From Melitaea cinxia (lineage: Eukaryota > Arthropoda > Insecta > Lepidoptera > Nymphalidae), in contig NC_059414.1 of assembly GCF_905220565.1 (NCBI RefSeq), forward strand, positions 7,252,001 to 7,316,000: a stretch of DNA of 64,000 nt. The letters run 5' to 3'. Made by a program: the position numbers and the translations under genes. Under the pieces are notes generated by a model that was given only the letters and a program-made list of their open reading frames with translations, searched no databases and was not told the DNA's origin. This document shows, piece after piece, positions 45,401 to 55,555 of this stretch. The first letter of the stretch is position 1, and every line of letters begins with the position of its first letter.

Positions 45401-46187
45401 GGCGGGGTGCAGGTGACGTCAGCGTGACTTCTAGGTTGTATTTGATCCACCGGTGATCAGAGCACGACACGTCGTCAGACACATGCCAATCTGAAATATA
45501 TTCGGACACATGCTCTGTCGCCAGAGTTAGATCAATGATGGTTTGGGATCTCGAAGTTACAAAGGTTGGTTCCGATCCTTTATTAATTACATTAAGCTTA
45601 GTTGCGAGTAAAAAAGAAACAAAATCCTCACCTCGCTGGTTGTTGTCCTTGCTGCCCCATAGCGCATGATGCGCATTGGAGTCAGCGGATATGATGAGCT
45701 CCAGACCCTGGCGCTCGCAGTACTCAGCAAGCGCGGCCAGCTCCGGAGTGGGGATGTCAGCATCGCCCGGCAAGTAGGCGGATGCCATCACCACATCAGG
45801 CAGGCCCGAAGAGGGTTCCTTTTGGAGCCTAACGGTTGTAAGATCTCTGCTGCAGAACTCGGTTATTAAGGTGATGTTCACGTCCCTGTGTGCATAGATA
45901 CAAGTGCGTGGGTGGTATACGTTATTATTTAGAAGTAACTTACCTCCAATGTTGTTTAGACCGCAGATTCTCCCGTTCCTGATCCACGGCTCCTGGATCA
46001 GGGCCACGGTCTTCGTTTTTCCCTCCAGCAATCTGCGTAGGTTAGCCGTCGCAGTCTGGCTATGCTGGAGGTTGATTTGGGTGATTTTTAATTGGTTTCT
46101 AGGTGGAGCTGGCAGCGCCATCATCACTGGATAGGATGGCTTCGTCAAGATCACCTGGCTCATCCTTGGAAAGATCACCCAGATCAA
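42483..46187 (-). CDS. LINE ORF2: endonuclease, reverse transcriptase, RNase H
   Basis: 1234 codons. The endonuclease/phosphatase-type nuclease (from about residue 31: KITQINLQHSQTAT, QEPWI, SADSNAHHALWG, SDHRW) nicks target DNA. The RT has IPKPGKGDYS, FRPISLTSF, FIDIEGAFDK, CPQGGVLSPLLWN and YADD (701-704). RNase H has YTDGSKMGSG (D965), a LSDSMAVL block and IKGHSGSHGNDAAD. The C-terminus has CX2CX8HX4C (from about 1179). The frame overlaps ORF1 by 89 bp; ATGs at 46124/46121 (MMALPAPP) may be the true start, since the preceding residues look unlike a domain. No inactivating change seen. Confidence 0.92.
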   Translation of the reverse strand: MIWVIFPRMSQVILTKPSYPVMMALPAPPRNQLKITQINLQHSQTATANLRRLLEGKTKTVALIQEPWIRNGRICGLNNIGGKLLLNNNVYHPRTCIYAHRDVNITLITEFCSRDLTTVRLQKEPSSGLPDVVMASAYLPGDADIPTPELAALAEYCERQGLELIISADSNAHHALWGSKDNNQRGEDFVSFLLATKLNVINKGSEPTFVTSRSQTIIDLTLATEHVSEYISDWHVSDDVSCSDHRWIKYNLEVTLTSPAPRRNPRRMDRGRYELLTAEKLKGVELPDNHEGTEDIDNHINQITDCLITSFEQTCPLSSPRARQFCKGHWWGPELEKLRRRVRKLFNRAKNTRLEHHWDAYKQAQYHYKRRIRIRKKECWRRFCTNIETNNQANRVKNILCSEPVHNLGNLKKPDGTYTKTDLETSELLITTHFPGCQIERIAAWEEEPKKTPIMVDWITAKKIVTHDKVKWAINSFLPYKSAGLDKVFPGLLRWSDRKLIDHLVSIYRSCLAYCYTPKLWREVKVVFIPKPGKGDYSQPKSFRPISLTSFLLKVLERLIDRELRSTTLVEQPLNPNQHAYSMGKSTDSALHKVISYIEGNLHHKISTLGAFIDIEGAFDKTKFTSISRALTKHGVNNTIAGWIDSMLKYRAIQFTVNEITRGVVARGCPQGGVLSPLLWNIVIDELITLLNDRRFLTVGYADDLTVLISGPSERTVCDQMRAALKVVEQWCTDHELTVNPAKTELVMFTNKRNLGNLKLPKLFGTSLALTKEVKYLGVILDSKLLWNRHLDSKINKASIILCQCKRLLGKSWGISPKITLWLYKTIVRPIITYGAVIWWQRTELTTVRNKLQRFQRIACSAITGCMRTAPTAALEVMLDLAPLDLFIQQEASMSAIRLKHLGLWCNQEGPHNRLWSNLVSYEPLLAAPCDRIPKQHIFERKYHIQPFVAERDQSGIREVRIYTDGSKMGSGTGAGVYSQDLNINLSLTLGQHSSIFQCECVAITHAATAVLSKGIRDYNIRILSDSMAVLKALESSSTNSSLIYECHQTLEVLASHNEVILQWIKGHSGSHGNDAADELARQGSSTKVAGPTILLPLPFGQLRSWVRQRTRANHNALWANQTGCRQSKLILTEVSPHLACRLLSLNRLDIRIVVGTITGHMALNHQLFIMNATDSPLCRGCLAAEETAAHVILECEGVAAHRATILKDIRTLREACERPRRLLSFWKELGWLN

Positions 46188-47664
46188 ACTGGGGACTCAC
46201 CTCAGACGAGCCGGTGTCGACGACAGGCTCCTTACTGGAGCCCGGCTGTCCCTCCACCATATTGTTATTTGCACTGCCTAGGTCACTAGGGACCTTCTCG
46301 TCCGCACCGAGATTCGGCAGTGCAGTAGTGCGGTCATCGTGGAAACGAGCGTAGATATTACCAAACTTGTAGTAAATTCTACGCTCGCTTTCCCTCAGCT
46401 TTTCCGCGTCATCCTCCGGGATGCCAAGGAGGAGATACATCGTCGCCTTCTCCTCCGTTGGCACCGCATTGTAAAGCGCCCAGTTGGAGACGCGGAACTG
46501 CGGATTCTGGCACATGATCCGCAGGCGGATCTTATCCAGAGTATCCTCCGGTTCCACCTGCGGGATCAACAGCCCTACTTTGACGCGCCGCGGGATCTCA
46601 GACTGCTTTCTTACAACCAGTCTGGTTCCCGCGCGTGGTGACGAAATCCTCCCTATGGAGCGGCGGAGCCATTGGAGGGCAAAATCGTCCCTGCACCACA
46701 TCTTAAGGGTGCCCTCACTATGGAAGGCTTTCCCCCTAAACTGTGGTGCAGCGACGGGTGTTGTGGAAGTGGTGGGCGAGAATATTTCCTCGTCCATCAC
46801 CCCCTGCAACTGCCTCTCAATTGCCTCAGCCTGCTCTTTGGAGAGGTCGTGGTAGGGTTCCATCATAATCGCGACGCAGTAGTCGTTAGACTTTAACGCG
46901 TCAGCGTATTTGATAGAACCGATAGTGTGGGTAGGCTTGCGACGCTTGCCACTACCCTGGGGGGTGAAGGAGTCATCCGGTCGGTCCCGCTTCGCGGGTT
47001 TCGACCGACTTGGATGCTCCCCGTGGCTCGCATTCGTCGCATTCTTGTTTCGGCGTCTGGCTCGTTTGGTTGTGGAGGCGCAGGCAGCAGCGGTTGCCAC
47101 AACCTCCGAGGGTGCCCCCACAGGTGCAGCTGGCCCGGCTTCGCCAGGGACCAGCGCAACACTGACAGGGGCAGCGTGGGTCCTTCCGTTCCCTTCGGCA
47201 GCTTCAAGCGGCCTACTCCCGTCATCAGTCGGGCGTCGCGTTCGCCGCGCCTCCGCACGGACTACAGCCCGCTTCCCCTTGCGAGCCGACACCTGGTCAC
47301 GTTTTTTGACCTCTCTTCTCTTAACAGTCACCAGGTTCCAGCAAGACTCGTCCTGCCAGGGTTGGGTGGCTGTCGGCATTGCTGCCTTCAGAGAAGTGAG
47401 GTCAATAGTGCTTGTACTTGCCTCACTACTCAGGTGCTGCACCTGAGGTGCAGCCAGTAGCTGGGTTGGCGCAGCACTCAGGTTGTGAGCCCGAGGTGCA
47501 GCCGGTTCGATTGTTGGCGCAACACTCAGGTTATGAGCCTGAGGTGCAGCCGGTTGGTTGGTGGTAGGCGCTCCAGTAGGGTTGTTCGCCCCCGGTGCGG
47601 CCTTGGTGTTATGTTTTTTATTTTTATTTTTGTTGTTTGCCATGAGTGGTAGTATAAAGTTCAT
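46099..47664 (-). CDS. LINE ORF1: RNA-binding/gag-like protein
   Basis: 521 codons; a second ATG at 47643 (MANNKNKNKKHN) is an equally good start. The N-terminus is alanine/proline-rich, with three imperfect repeats of about 17 residues around APQAHNLSVAPT. Next is a basic stretch (KRREVKKRDQ, KGKRAVVRAEARRTRRP) with nuclear-signal character, then KPAKRDRPDD. The C-terminal half (about 250-460: KYADALKSNDYCVAIM, GTLKMWCRDDFALQWL, MCQNPQFRVSNWALYN) resembles the DUF4780-type region found in some insect LINE ORF1s. No CCHC knuckles are visible. It probably coats element RNA. Confidence 0.85.
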   Translation of the reverse strand: MNFILPLMANNKNKNKKHNTKAAPGANNPTGAPTTNQPAAPQAHNLSVAPTIEPAAPRAHNLSAAPTQLLAAPQVQHLSSEASTSTIDLTSLKAAMPTATQPWQDESCWNLVTVKRREVKKRDQVSARKGKRAVVRAEARRTRRPTDDGSRPLEAAEGNGRTHAAPVSVALVPGEAGPAAPVGAPSEVVATAAACASTTKRARRRNKNATNASHGEHPSRSKPAKRDRPDDSFTPQGSGKRRKPTHTIGSIKYADALKSNDYCVAIMMEPYHDLSKEQAEAIERQLQGVMDEEIFSPTTSTTPVAAPQFRGKAFHSEGTLKMWCRDDFALQWLRRSIGRISSPRAGTRLVVRKQSEIPRRVKVGLLIPQVEPEDTLDKIRLRIMCQNPQFRVSNWALYNAVPTEEKATMYLLLGIPEDDAEKLRESERRIYYKFGNIYARFHDDRTTALPNLGADEKVPSDLGSANNNMVEGQPGSSKEPVVDTGSSEVSPQFDLGDLSKDEPGDLDEAILSSDDGAASST

Positions 47665-48416
47665 CCTGAGAGTGCTTCCACCCTCCTTGGAGCCCTCAAG
47701 TGGGGACGCTGTTAGCGCCAGAAGTCACTTCAGGATATAGAGCCCCACCCCGCTAGGAAGCAGGCCGAGCTGGGCGAGATGATTTACACCGTCCCACCCG
47801 TCGTCCACCCCCAACGGGACAGAGCTCTCGCCTGACGGCCCTCTGACGGGACGTCGCAGCCGATTGACCGAAGGTGGCTAGCCTCCGGCCTCCCGTGTCA
47901 GGAGAAATCCAGACCAAAGTGGAGTGTTGCCTAGGAGACGTACAACAGCCGACGCTCTTTCGGCTCAGCCACCAGGATTCCTTCATCCCCCCTTACGGGT
48001 CCCCGCGCACGGCACAAACACGCGGGTGATCAATTGGGGCCGACCCTCGCTTATTGTTGCGACGGAAGGTCCGCAGGAACTTGACCACACCATCCCTGCA
48101 GAAGTGTTATGTTTAAACCTTGTTGTGAGTGTCTATTGTGTGTAGAAGGTGTATAGGTGCATGTTTAGTATGTACGCACTTGCGCGTATGGGGGCCTGTG
48201 AGAGTGTATCTGTGTAGTGTAAATGTGGTGTTCTAGGTGAGTATATTATGTGTGTGTGAGTGTGTTACGGGAGTGCCCGCGCCGGCACTGCCCAGGGTTG
48301 CTTGCGCAGGCACTCTCGGCTTGTTATTCATTTAGCACCACCCAGGGGGCACGTGTAGGGGCAAGTGGTTAGGTAGTACCTACGGACGCGAATAACTTTA
48401 CCCCCCTCCATATAGG
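47665..48416 (-). promoter_or_regulatory. LINE 5' UTR, presumed internal promoter
   Basis: GC-rich sequence from the element's 5' end (minus strand begins GGGGGGTAAAGTTATTCG) to ORF1. It includes a CA/GT-rich stretch at about 48120-48280 of the plus strand. Non-LTR elements usually carry an internal promoter here; no specific box is identified. Confidence 0.55.
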
Positions 48417-48618
48417 TAGGCATCTATCCTCAAAAAAAAGGGTTCACGAAAAGCTAATTTCTGCTTAATCTGCATTGGCTAGGTTGAAAAAAAATAGTCA
48501 TAATTCAACATGAAGGATTGAGCTAGCTACATTAATAAAAATTATTCGTATAAAAACCATATTTTTAAAATTAGGTGGCTATTTCAAAAAGTGAGGCATC
48601 TATCCCGGTTTTACCCTA

Positions 48619-49368
48619 CTTAATAACATCTCAATGCTTCGTTGGTCTGCTCTTTGTTTTTGTTTGACTATTACTTAGGCTAAGACATTATTATTTATTA
48701 ATATAATAATGTTGGGATTGTTTGGCTCTTGTATGGTGAATTTTAACGGTAATGTATTGAACTTATCAATGATTCTTTTAAATTCATATTCTGTAACTGA
48801 AAGGTACATCTGTATATGGAAGGTTATATATCCTATGTACTCGTTATTAAAATATTGTATAAGTTATATGCCAATGAAATACTCGAATCTAATATCTTGC
48901 CCATAATTTTGAAAATTTTCGATTTTACTTGAACGATGAGCGTGGATAGTGCTACGCCGATCTTCCTAGAATAATTCATTCCACCATATTTAAGCGATTG
49001 CAGAAATCATTTCTTCATGATATCAAAAAAGGTAGGAGTTGCAATTTAAGTTTTAAGCCGATTCGAGACACCTAATATGCTGTCGTTATAACTGACGATG
49101 ATTTGTAGCTTTAGCCACAATTATATTGATTACGAATGTATCATTTAATACATGTCACTTGGTAACATGGTAAATTCAAACTTACTTTTCTTGGAAACCT
49201 GATCTGTGCTATACTTATTTGACACCTATTGTAGTTTCCCTTACTAGTTGTACTTAGAGTTTCTGGTAAAACAAAACAAATGAAATAAAGTGAAAATATT
49301 TGTCCTGGTCTGGGTGTTTGTGTTTATATCATGAGTACATCATAATGCATAGAACATTTATATTTATA
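48619..49368. other. AT-rich stretch without recognisable gene
   Basis: No feature seen. Confidence 0.5.
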
Positions 49369-49557
49369 CTAGCTGACTGACTTGTTCGTATCGCCTTAAT
49401 TTTATTTTCTTAAATATAATAATTACACATATTATTTAAAGAAAATATGGCCTATCTTTCAAGTTTGATAAAACTGCTCATGGTGTGCAAATTTGATTAA
49501 AATCAGTCGAGTAGTTTACGGAGTCCATCGCGCCAAACAACGTGACGCGTAATTTAT
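49369..49557 (-). mobile_element. Helitron-like element, family C
   Basis: On plus it starts CTAGCTGACTGACTTGTTCG and ends in a TA run. Words GCAAATTTGATTAAAATC and AATATAATAATTACACATA pair with the inverted copy at 56822. Non-coding. Confidence 0.5.
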
Positions 49558-50003
49558 ATATATATATATTAATTATTATATAAGATTAATAAGAATATTA
49601 AAAATAAATATCACTTTTATTATTTACATTTCTTTTAATAGCGTGTGGTATGGGATGTAGGTAAGACGTACGTAGGTACTTGTTAAAATTTCATGACTCA
49701 CAATCAGTAAAAAAAATAATTTACAATAGAAAATCAGAAAACCTTATATGTTACGTTATATGCCGTTGTAATAAACATCACAGCACTTTAACAGGTTTCT
49801 ACTCATGAACCATTGTAACTTCACTAATTACCGCCACTAAAAATAACATTGTTCGTAGTAAAACTTTAATAAGATTGTAAATAAATGAAGGTTAAGCGAG
49901 CCGATAATTTCCCGTATTATTTAAGGGATTAACTTTAATAGGCTTAAGGACAGGTTTCGATAAACTTTTTCAAGTTACTTTAGGCTATTGTTTTACTATG
50001 AAA

Positions 50004-50255
50004 TTAGCTGGGCACGCGACTTCGTCCGCGTGGAATTTAACAAAAAAGTTATTATTCAGTTCGCAGAGTTATAAAATAAATAAATTTCGTTTCAGAGATT
50101 AGCCGAAACAAACAAACAGACAGACAGACAAACAAAAATTTAAAAAAACAACCATTTGGTATATTATGTACTGTGTATACATCCATATTAATTTAGTAAA
50201 AAGTGGTTATTTTAATATTACAAACAGACATTTCAATTTTATTTATTTGTATAGA
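50004..50255 (-). mobile_element. Helitron-like non-autonomous element, family 1
   Basis: The minus strand starts TCTATACAAATAAATAAAAT and ends CGCGGACGAAGTCGCGTGCC. An internal deletion joins AAATAAATTTCG to TTTCAGAGATTAGCCG. Confidence 0.65.
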
Positions 50256-53200
50256 TATATAGATAGTAATAATACAAAAATATAAGAATGTCTCGTAAAC
50301 TATTATCCGATATAGGTGATTAGCAAAATTTTTGTGTACAGACCAAACAAAAATATTTTCAACGGAAGCTCGACCTAATGAAAAGTCTAGACACATTGTT
50401 TATAAGAAGAAAAAGTTCCGACTATTTCTTCGGCTACAGAGTCAAGCTTCTTTTGATGCCGATTAGAGATAAATTCTTTCTACATCTCCTCAGTAGTTTT
50501 GAATTTAAGTTTTTGTAAAAATAAAGTTTGAGATATATTTTGTATAAATTGTAAAAATCATAAGAAAAGGTTAAATTTAAACAGATTCCAATAATGTATT
50601 ACAAAATAGTCTAAGATCAAGATGTGGTCTTTACTTTTGATTATTGGATAAAAATTAAATAATTATCTTCTTTAGTATGTTAAAGATAATCACGAAAAAG
50701 TTGGTGAGAAAATTTCTGGCCAGGCAATAAATATTATATGCGGCAACCGCCAGGCTTTTAGCACGAAACACTATATCATTGTATTCGCAATAAAACAGCG
50801 CTGATTTTGATGTAAGATTTATGAGTAAAGTAACTAGACTAAGTAATTAACTAGAACAATTTATATTATATACCTATTTGTGTTCCTATTTATACCTGCC
50901 ACCCAGTAGTTATGCCAGGAAAACAATATATAACCCAACATTTGAAATATTTACAAGCTTCATACTGTCGGTATTAGGTTTAACTTGTAGGTATATTTAT
51001 TTTTATTTAAAAATATTTTTTCAGTTTTGTCAGGATTTTTCAAGCAAACCCTTTTGCGATTATTTTTCTAATATACTAGGATAAACGTAAAATCATTTTC
51101 ATCTATTAAGCATATGGGTAAAGTTCGTCTCTAATTCATATACCCTACTAAAATGTCAGAAATGTTTTACAAGTCTCGTATGTAGCACAATGATTTTTTT
51201 AAAGGCAGTTACGCGTGACATGAAATATAGCCAAGTTTTATTGGAAATGGGCCTACATGCTCTCCTAGTTAAATCCAGAGTAATGAAAGTCAATATGATT
51301 TTTGGAACGGATTCAAATACTCTTTCGTATGTAGGTGACATCATTAATCGTATGTAGAACTTGACTTTCAGGACCCTTCATTGCGTCAAATGCCTCTATT
51401 TATACAATGTTAACGACCTTTATAGTAACATAAAATAAATTTTGTAATTAATAACGACTTTTTTAACTCCTTAGACATTTCTTGTTCAGAAGATCCATGT
51501 TCTTAATTCAAAACTTTTTACGTATATTTTATTTGTCAAAAAACAAAATAAAACCGAACCTATTGTTTGTAATTTAATTTATAAAAAAAAGTATTTAGGC
51601 AGACTATTTGATGTTTATTTTGGCAAATCATGAAATAGCTGTACTGATGTTGACAAGACTTAACACCTACTGCAAGAAAGAGATAGCTCAAATTAAAAAA
51701 GAGTGGGAAACTAAATAGGTCATAATTCTTAATAATTGGTCCCTATTTACTGCATTATAACAACACAAAATTATTCACATTTTATATATTGTATTTCTTC
51801 TTATGCGTTTGTAAACAAAACCGTACTTAAGAGCCATTTCACAAAAATCGGTAACAATCCGCGAAATTGTAATATTTTGACGTCGTTAATCTCAGTGTTG
51901 GATGCAATAATGTAATTTATATTCTTGAAATATAATAGAGCAACCTTTGTTGTAGTCCATAGTCAGATCAGAATTTTGATTTATATTATGTGTATAAAAT
52001 TATTAACCTTTTCATCAGCCTCCTCCCTGGGTAAACGGTCGCAATGTATACTTTGAAGTCCTACTTTTCAATAACCTCTACGTTGAAACCATTTTAAAAA
52101 AATATCATAATATGTGGAATATAATTTTGTTGTCCACTATCATAGATTTTTATTCCATTTGTATCTCTATTAAACGATAAAAAAAATTTAAAGTTACGAA
52201 TATTTTCCAAATAAGTACAATTTTAAAAGCGATATTTCTCTTAGAAAACTAAGAAATTTTAACGAACTATCTTCATCAAAGTAAACTTACATCATTAAGG
52301 AATACAAAAAAAATAATTAAAAGATGTAATTATTTTTAATACATTTTATATTAAATAATAAAAAGATAGTATATATTGCCACGCATCAAGCCCGGTAAAT
52401 CAGTCGAGCGCTAGCGCTCTTAGAGGTAAGGTCCACGCCAAATTCTGCGCAGCCGTCTCTTTCGCTCACACGCGCCAAGCGCCTGTTGTTATAGCGGATA
52501 AAACGCATTTGATACTTTCATAATAAAATATAAATAAAATAAACATATTACGAAAATGACTGTAAAATAATATAATGATAATTTCTGTAAACAAATGTAT
52601 AATTTAATTTTCTTTTCTCACACTATCAATACAAATAGGCATTTCAATCTGTTTGTCTTGTTATTTGTTAATTAATATGTTTGTCGGTGTCGATGTCATT
52701 AAATACTTTTTTATTCATATCGTAAATATTAGATTCATTCGTAAACTGAAAAAACTAAATCAATTTAAAAAAATTGTTTCATAAAATTGATTTTTTTTTA
52801 TTTTATTTTAAATTTATTGACTGTTGTTATATAACATACTTGAAATTTTTAACAAATTAATTATGTAAAAAACATTTTATACCATAGTTATAATTTTTAT
52901 TATACATCAGAAAATGATCACGATGGTCTTTTGGTTGTCACACTATACGTACTAGCACAAAGATCGCGCGGCTCGTACGACTCGCGCGATGCGACCAAAT
53001 TTACCTAAACTTGCAGAGCGTAAAATTGTGAAATGGCTCTTAAGTACAACAGTGATAAGTTGTAATGTTGTCTATCTTAAGGTATACACGGCAAGCTTCA
53101 GACGAAATATTATATGCGTTTATTTGTTATTTGCAAAAACATTATTTTTAAATATATACATTATTAAAGTATTTATCATTAACGGAGTTTGTATTTGTAA
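50256..53200. other. AT-rich stretch with one GC-rich pocket
   Basis: The pocket at 52376-52500 includes a 14-bp palindrome GAGCGCTAGCGCTC (52406-52419). Another GC-rich run lies near 52965-52990. No coding frame recognised. Confidence 0.4.
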
Positions 53201-53207
53201 CCGCTAC

Positions 53208-53420
53208 CTCTAGCGCAACAAATCGTACTCGTGACCAGTCCGCTAACGTCAACAAGAGCAATGTATGTAAATAAAAACTTTATCTGGACTGCCTAACCGG
53301 GCGTCCTGGATATCACCCGTAAATAGGTTCCCCTGCGATAACAAAAAAAAAAAACCTCTAGTGCAACAAATCGTACTCGTGATCGGTCCGCTAACGTAGA
53401 CGTCAACAAGAGCAATGTAC
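53208..53420 (+). repeat. Direct duplication of about 60 bp around a retroposon-like tail
   Basis: CTCTAGYGCAACAAATCGTA ..GTCCGCTAACGT..CAACAAGAGCAATGTA occurs at about 53209 and 53356. Between them is GGACTGCCTAACCGGGCGTC ..GATAAC followed by a run of A, like the 3' end of a retroposon. The copies differ by several bases. Confidence 0.5.
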
Positions 53421-54573
53421 ATAAACTTTAATCTTAGGATACACATTAAAACTTTATCTATGTAATGTATTATCTGTGTGTATTTATATATGTAACATAA
53501 CATCTATTTATTCCTAGATATACCTACCTATATTTAAATAAGTCCTAGCGCTAGATCCAGACGAACTAAAAATATAAAACAGTAGACTGAGTTCGCATCA
53601 AAATAAGAATCTAAGCGACAGCGTTTCACTCCACTCACCGGTTTCGTTCTTCTAACAATAGAAAATTATGAAGAATATTTTATTCAGATCGCTACAAGCG
53701 TACAGGTGTCAAACGAAACAACTAGAATTGCTATCATTTCTACTGAAGGCGTTGCGAGAAGCTTATACCAACTTGCAGTGCATTAGAGATTTATCCGTGG
53801 CCAGTCCTTCGATACGAAATTCTATTTTTATCTCCAAAGTATTAAAACTACTTTGGCCAATCGATATTTTGATGTTCCAATACAATACGAAATTCCGGTT
53901 TATACTTTATTATAAACTTACCTACAGTATTGAAAGCGAAAAGTTAGCTTAGCTAAAATTGTAATATTATTGCTATTCATATTAATAAAATAATATTTGT
54001 TTACTAATGGCTTTTTGATGAAAGCGAGTAAAACGACAGTAATAATTTCGGAATTATTTATTTATTAGAGCATCGCGTAGTTACTAGTAACGATGTTTTG
54101 ATAAAACTTTCACTTCTAATTTCGTAATGGCCTGATATCCGTTAATCTGTGACGCAATTTTATTTTTGATTAGAATGCGTTTAAAAGTAAAAATTACTTT
54201 TACGGTGATTAAGAAAATGTTTATTTTTGTAGTCAAATAATATTGCAGGCGGCTTACATTACATTTACGCGTAATAAACGCCAGCGGCTGGAAAGTAATA
54301 AGGATTTTAATTACAGTCAAAGGGCACGAGTCTGCCGTGCTATAACTCTTTCACCCTCCATTTCGTCAGTGCTTTGGTAACGATTACGCTCAGCTTTTTA
54401 TAAGTATTAAACGTATTTTGAATTAATAAAATTGACGTATCTTCTTACATTTATATTACATTACGCTTTTTACGAATATTTTCTTTTAAGCTGATTGCTG
54501 TATTTAGGTATTAGCCAGTTTCTCCTATTTTTAATTTTTTTTCTTCCCATTTCTCTATGTGGAAACAACAACT
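53421..54573. other. AT-rich stretch, no gene assigned
   Basis: A plus-strand 94-codon frame (53668-53952) begins MKNILFRSLQAYRC. It has no recognised motif and is left unassigned. Confidence 0.35.
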
Positions 54574-54582
54574 ATGGAATAC

Positions 54583-54899
54583 GACGCGCGTTGGCGCAAC
54601 AGTCACAGCACTGGTTTGTGACTGTTGTGCTGATGGTTGCGGATTCGATCCCCGCACATGATAAACATTTGTATTGGCCATACAAATGTTTGCCGTGGTC
54701 TGGGTGTTTTTGCAGTCCTTGTGGATCTCCCTACCATGCCTCGGAGAGCACATTAAGCTGTCGGTCCCGGTTGTTATCATGTACACCTGATAGCGATCGT
54801 TACTCATAGTCTGGAATGTATCCGCCAACCCGTATTCGAGCAGCGTGGTGGAACATGGGGAAATTCCTAGCAGTGGGACATTACATCCTGAAGCGAACC
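54583..54899 (+). mobile_element. tRNA-derived SINE, family E, full-length
   Basis: Target duplication ATGGAATAC (54574-54582, 54900-54908). The head has box A TTGGCGCAACAGTCACAG and box B GCGGATTCGATCCCCGC, so a Pol III tRNA-like promoter. The body has GCCATACAAATGTTTGCCG, GTCGGTCCCGGTTGTTATCA and GCGATCGTTACTCATAG; the tail is CCTAGCAGTGGGACATTACA. 317 bp, non-coding. Confidence 0.8.
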
Positions 54900-55177
54900 A
54901 TGGAATACAAATATGAAATGTTTGTTCGTAAAAGCATCATTAAATAGTTAAACTAAATTTCATTATTGTCTTCTTGAGAAAGAGGCGCTTGAGTTTAACT
55001 GATGGAAATTTAAGTTACTTATTATTAATTAAAAAAAAAAAATATACGTATGACCCAAGATTTTTGATAAAAACATGTCTTCCCATGTATTCAATAAATG
55101 TCCGACATTATCAATTAGTTCCCCAAAATGAATCAGGTGTCTAAATTGTTTACGTTTAAAAAATAATAATAACATAC

Positions 55178-55254
55178 CACTCCCACAGATGAACGAGACA
55201 GTCGAACATGACACAGCCATGCTCCGCGCTCATACAAGACGCTGGAGCCGCCAT
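55178..55254 (-). CDS. Candidate first coding exon of an unidentified host gene
   Basis: Minus strand: ATG at 55254 in the context ACAACATGGCGGCTCC, then 25 codons (MAAPASCMSAEHGCVM, then FDCLVHLWE) and two more bases to a splice-donor-like TG|GTATGT at 55177. GC and CpG are higher than the AT-rich surroundings. The start context equals the YY1/Pho-type AANATGGCGGC motif that often marks start sites of housekeeping genes. No family recognised and no second exon found, so this is a proposal only. Confidence 0.35.
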
Positions 55255-55555
55255 GTTGTAATCCTCCCTCTCCAAATTTACCGCGAGATTCATTTAGCAC
55301 GGTGAGACGTACACTAAAATGGAAGAAAAAAATTATATACTTATTATATGTATTTATAATCAATGTTTCCATATTAATGTGATATTTAGGACTACAATTA
55401 TGTTGATTTCTCAAGCTTTTCGAAATTTAGAACTTTTAAATATTATAAATTCCAAACAAAAACAAATATCGTATTTATAATGTTACTATAACGATTACAA
55501 ATAAACATAAGTCGCCGTGGAATTGTTAGAGATTTAATCAAACTAATCGTTTATA

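Larger units (their letters stand above)
42402..48416 (-). mobile_element. Full-length non-LTR retrotransposon (R1/LOA/I-like group)
   Basis: The target duplication TCCATATAGGTAG (42389-42401 and 48417-48429) bounds about 6.0 kb. On the minus strand: a 5' UTR of about 750 bp, ORF1, overlapping ORF2, an 81-nt 3' UTR and a short tail of ACAAAT-type repeats rather than poly(A). Both frames are open throughout and the 5' end is present, so this is a recent and possibly competent copy. Endonuclease, RT, RNase H and terminal zinc motif put it in the group with R1, LOA and I; the INLQHS start of the endonuclease favours LOA. Confidence 0.9.
41056..48616. mobile_element. TA-flanked inverted-repeat element, split by a LINE
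   Basis: Terminal inverted repeats TGGTAAAACCGG (41056) and CCGGTTTTACCC (ending 48616) are flanked by TA on both sides (41054-41055, 48617-48618), as in the Tc1/mariner/pogo group. The motif GGGATAGATGCC or a close variant recurs in both orientations near 41064, 41082, 41420, 41442, 42350, 42381, 48430 and 48595. Without the LINE (42402-48416) and one target copy, the element is about 1.5 kb. A short transposase-like remnant lies at 41965-42060. Confidence 0.6.

Noticed and set aside
53668..53952. 94-codon plus-strand frame as a host gene
   Set aside because: It has somewhat balanced composition, but no motif, splice context or neighbour supports it.
54495..54828. Frames on both strands over 54495-54828 as genes
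   Set aside because: They are readings through the tRNA-derived SINE; similar frames occur at the other SINE copies.
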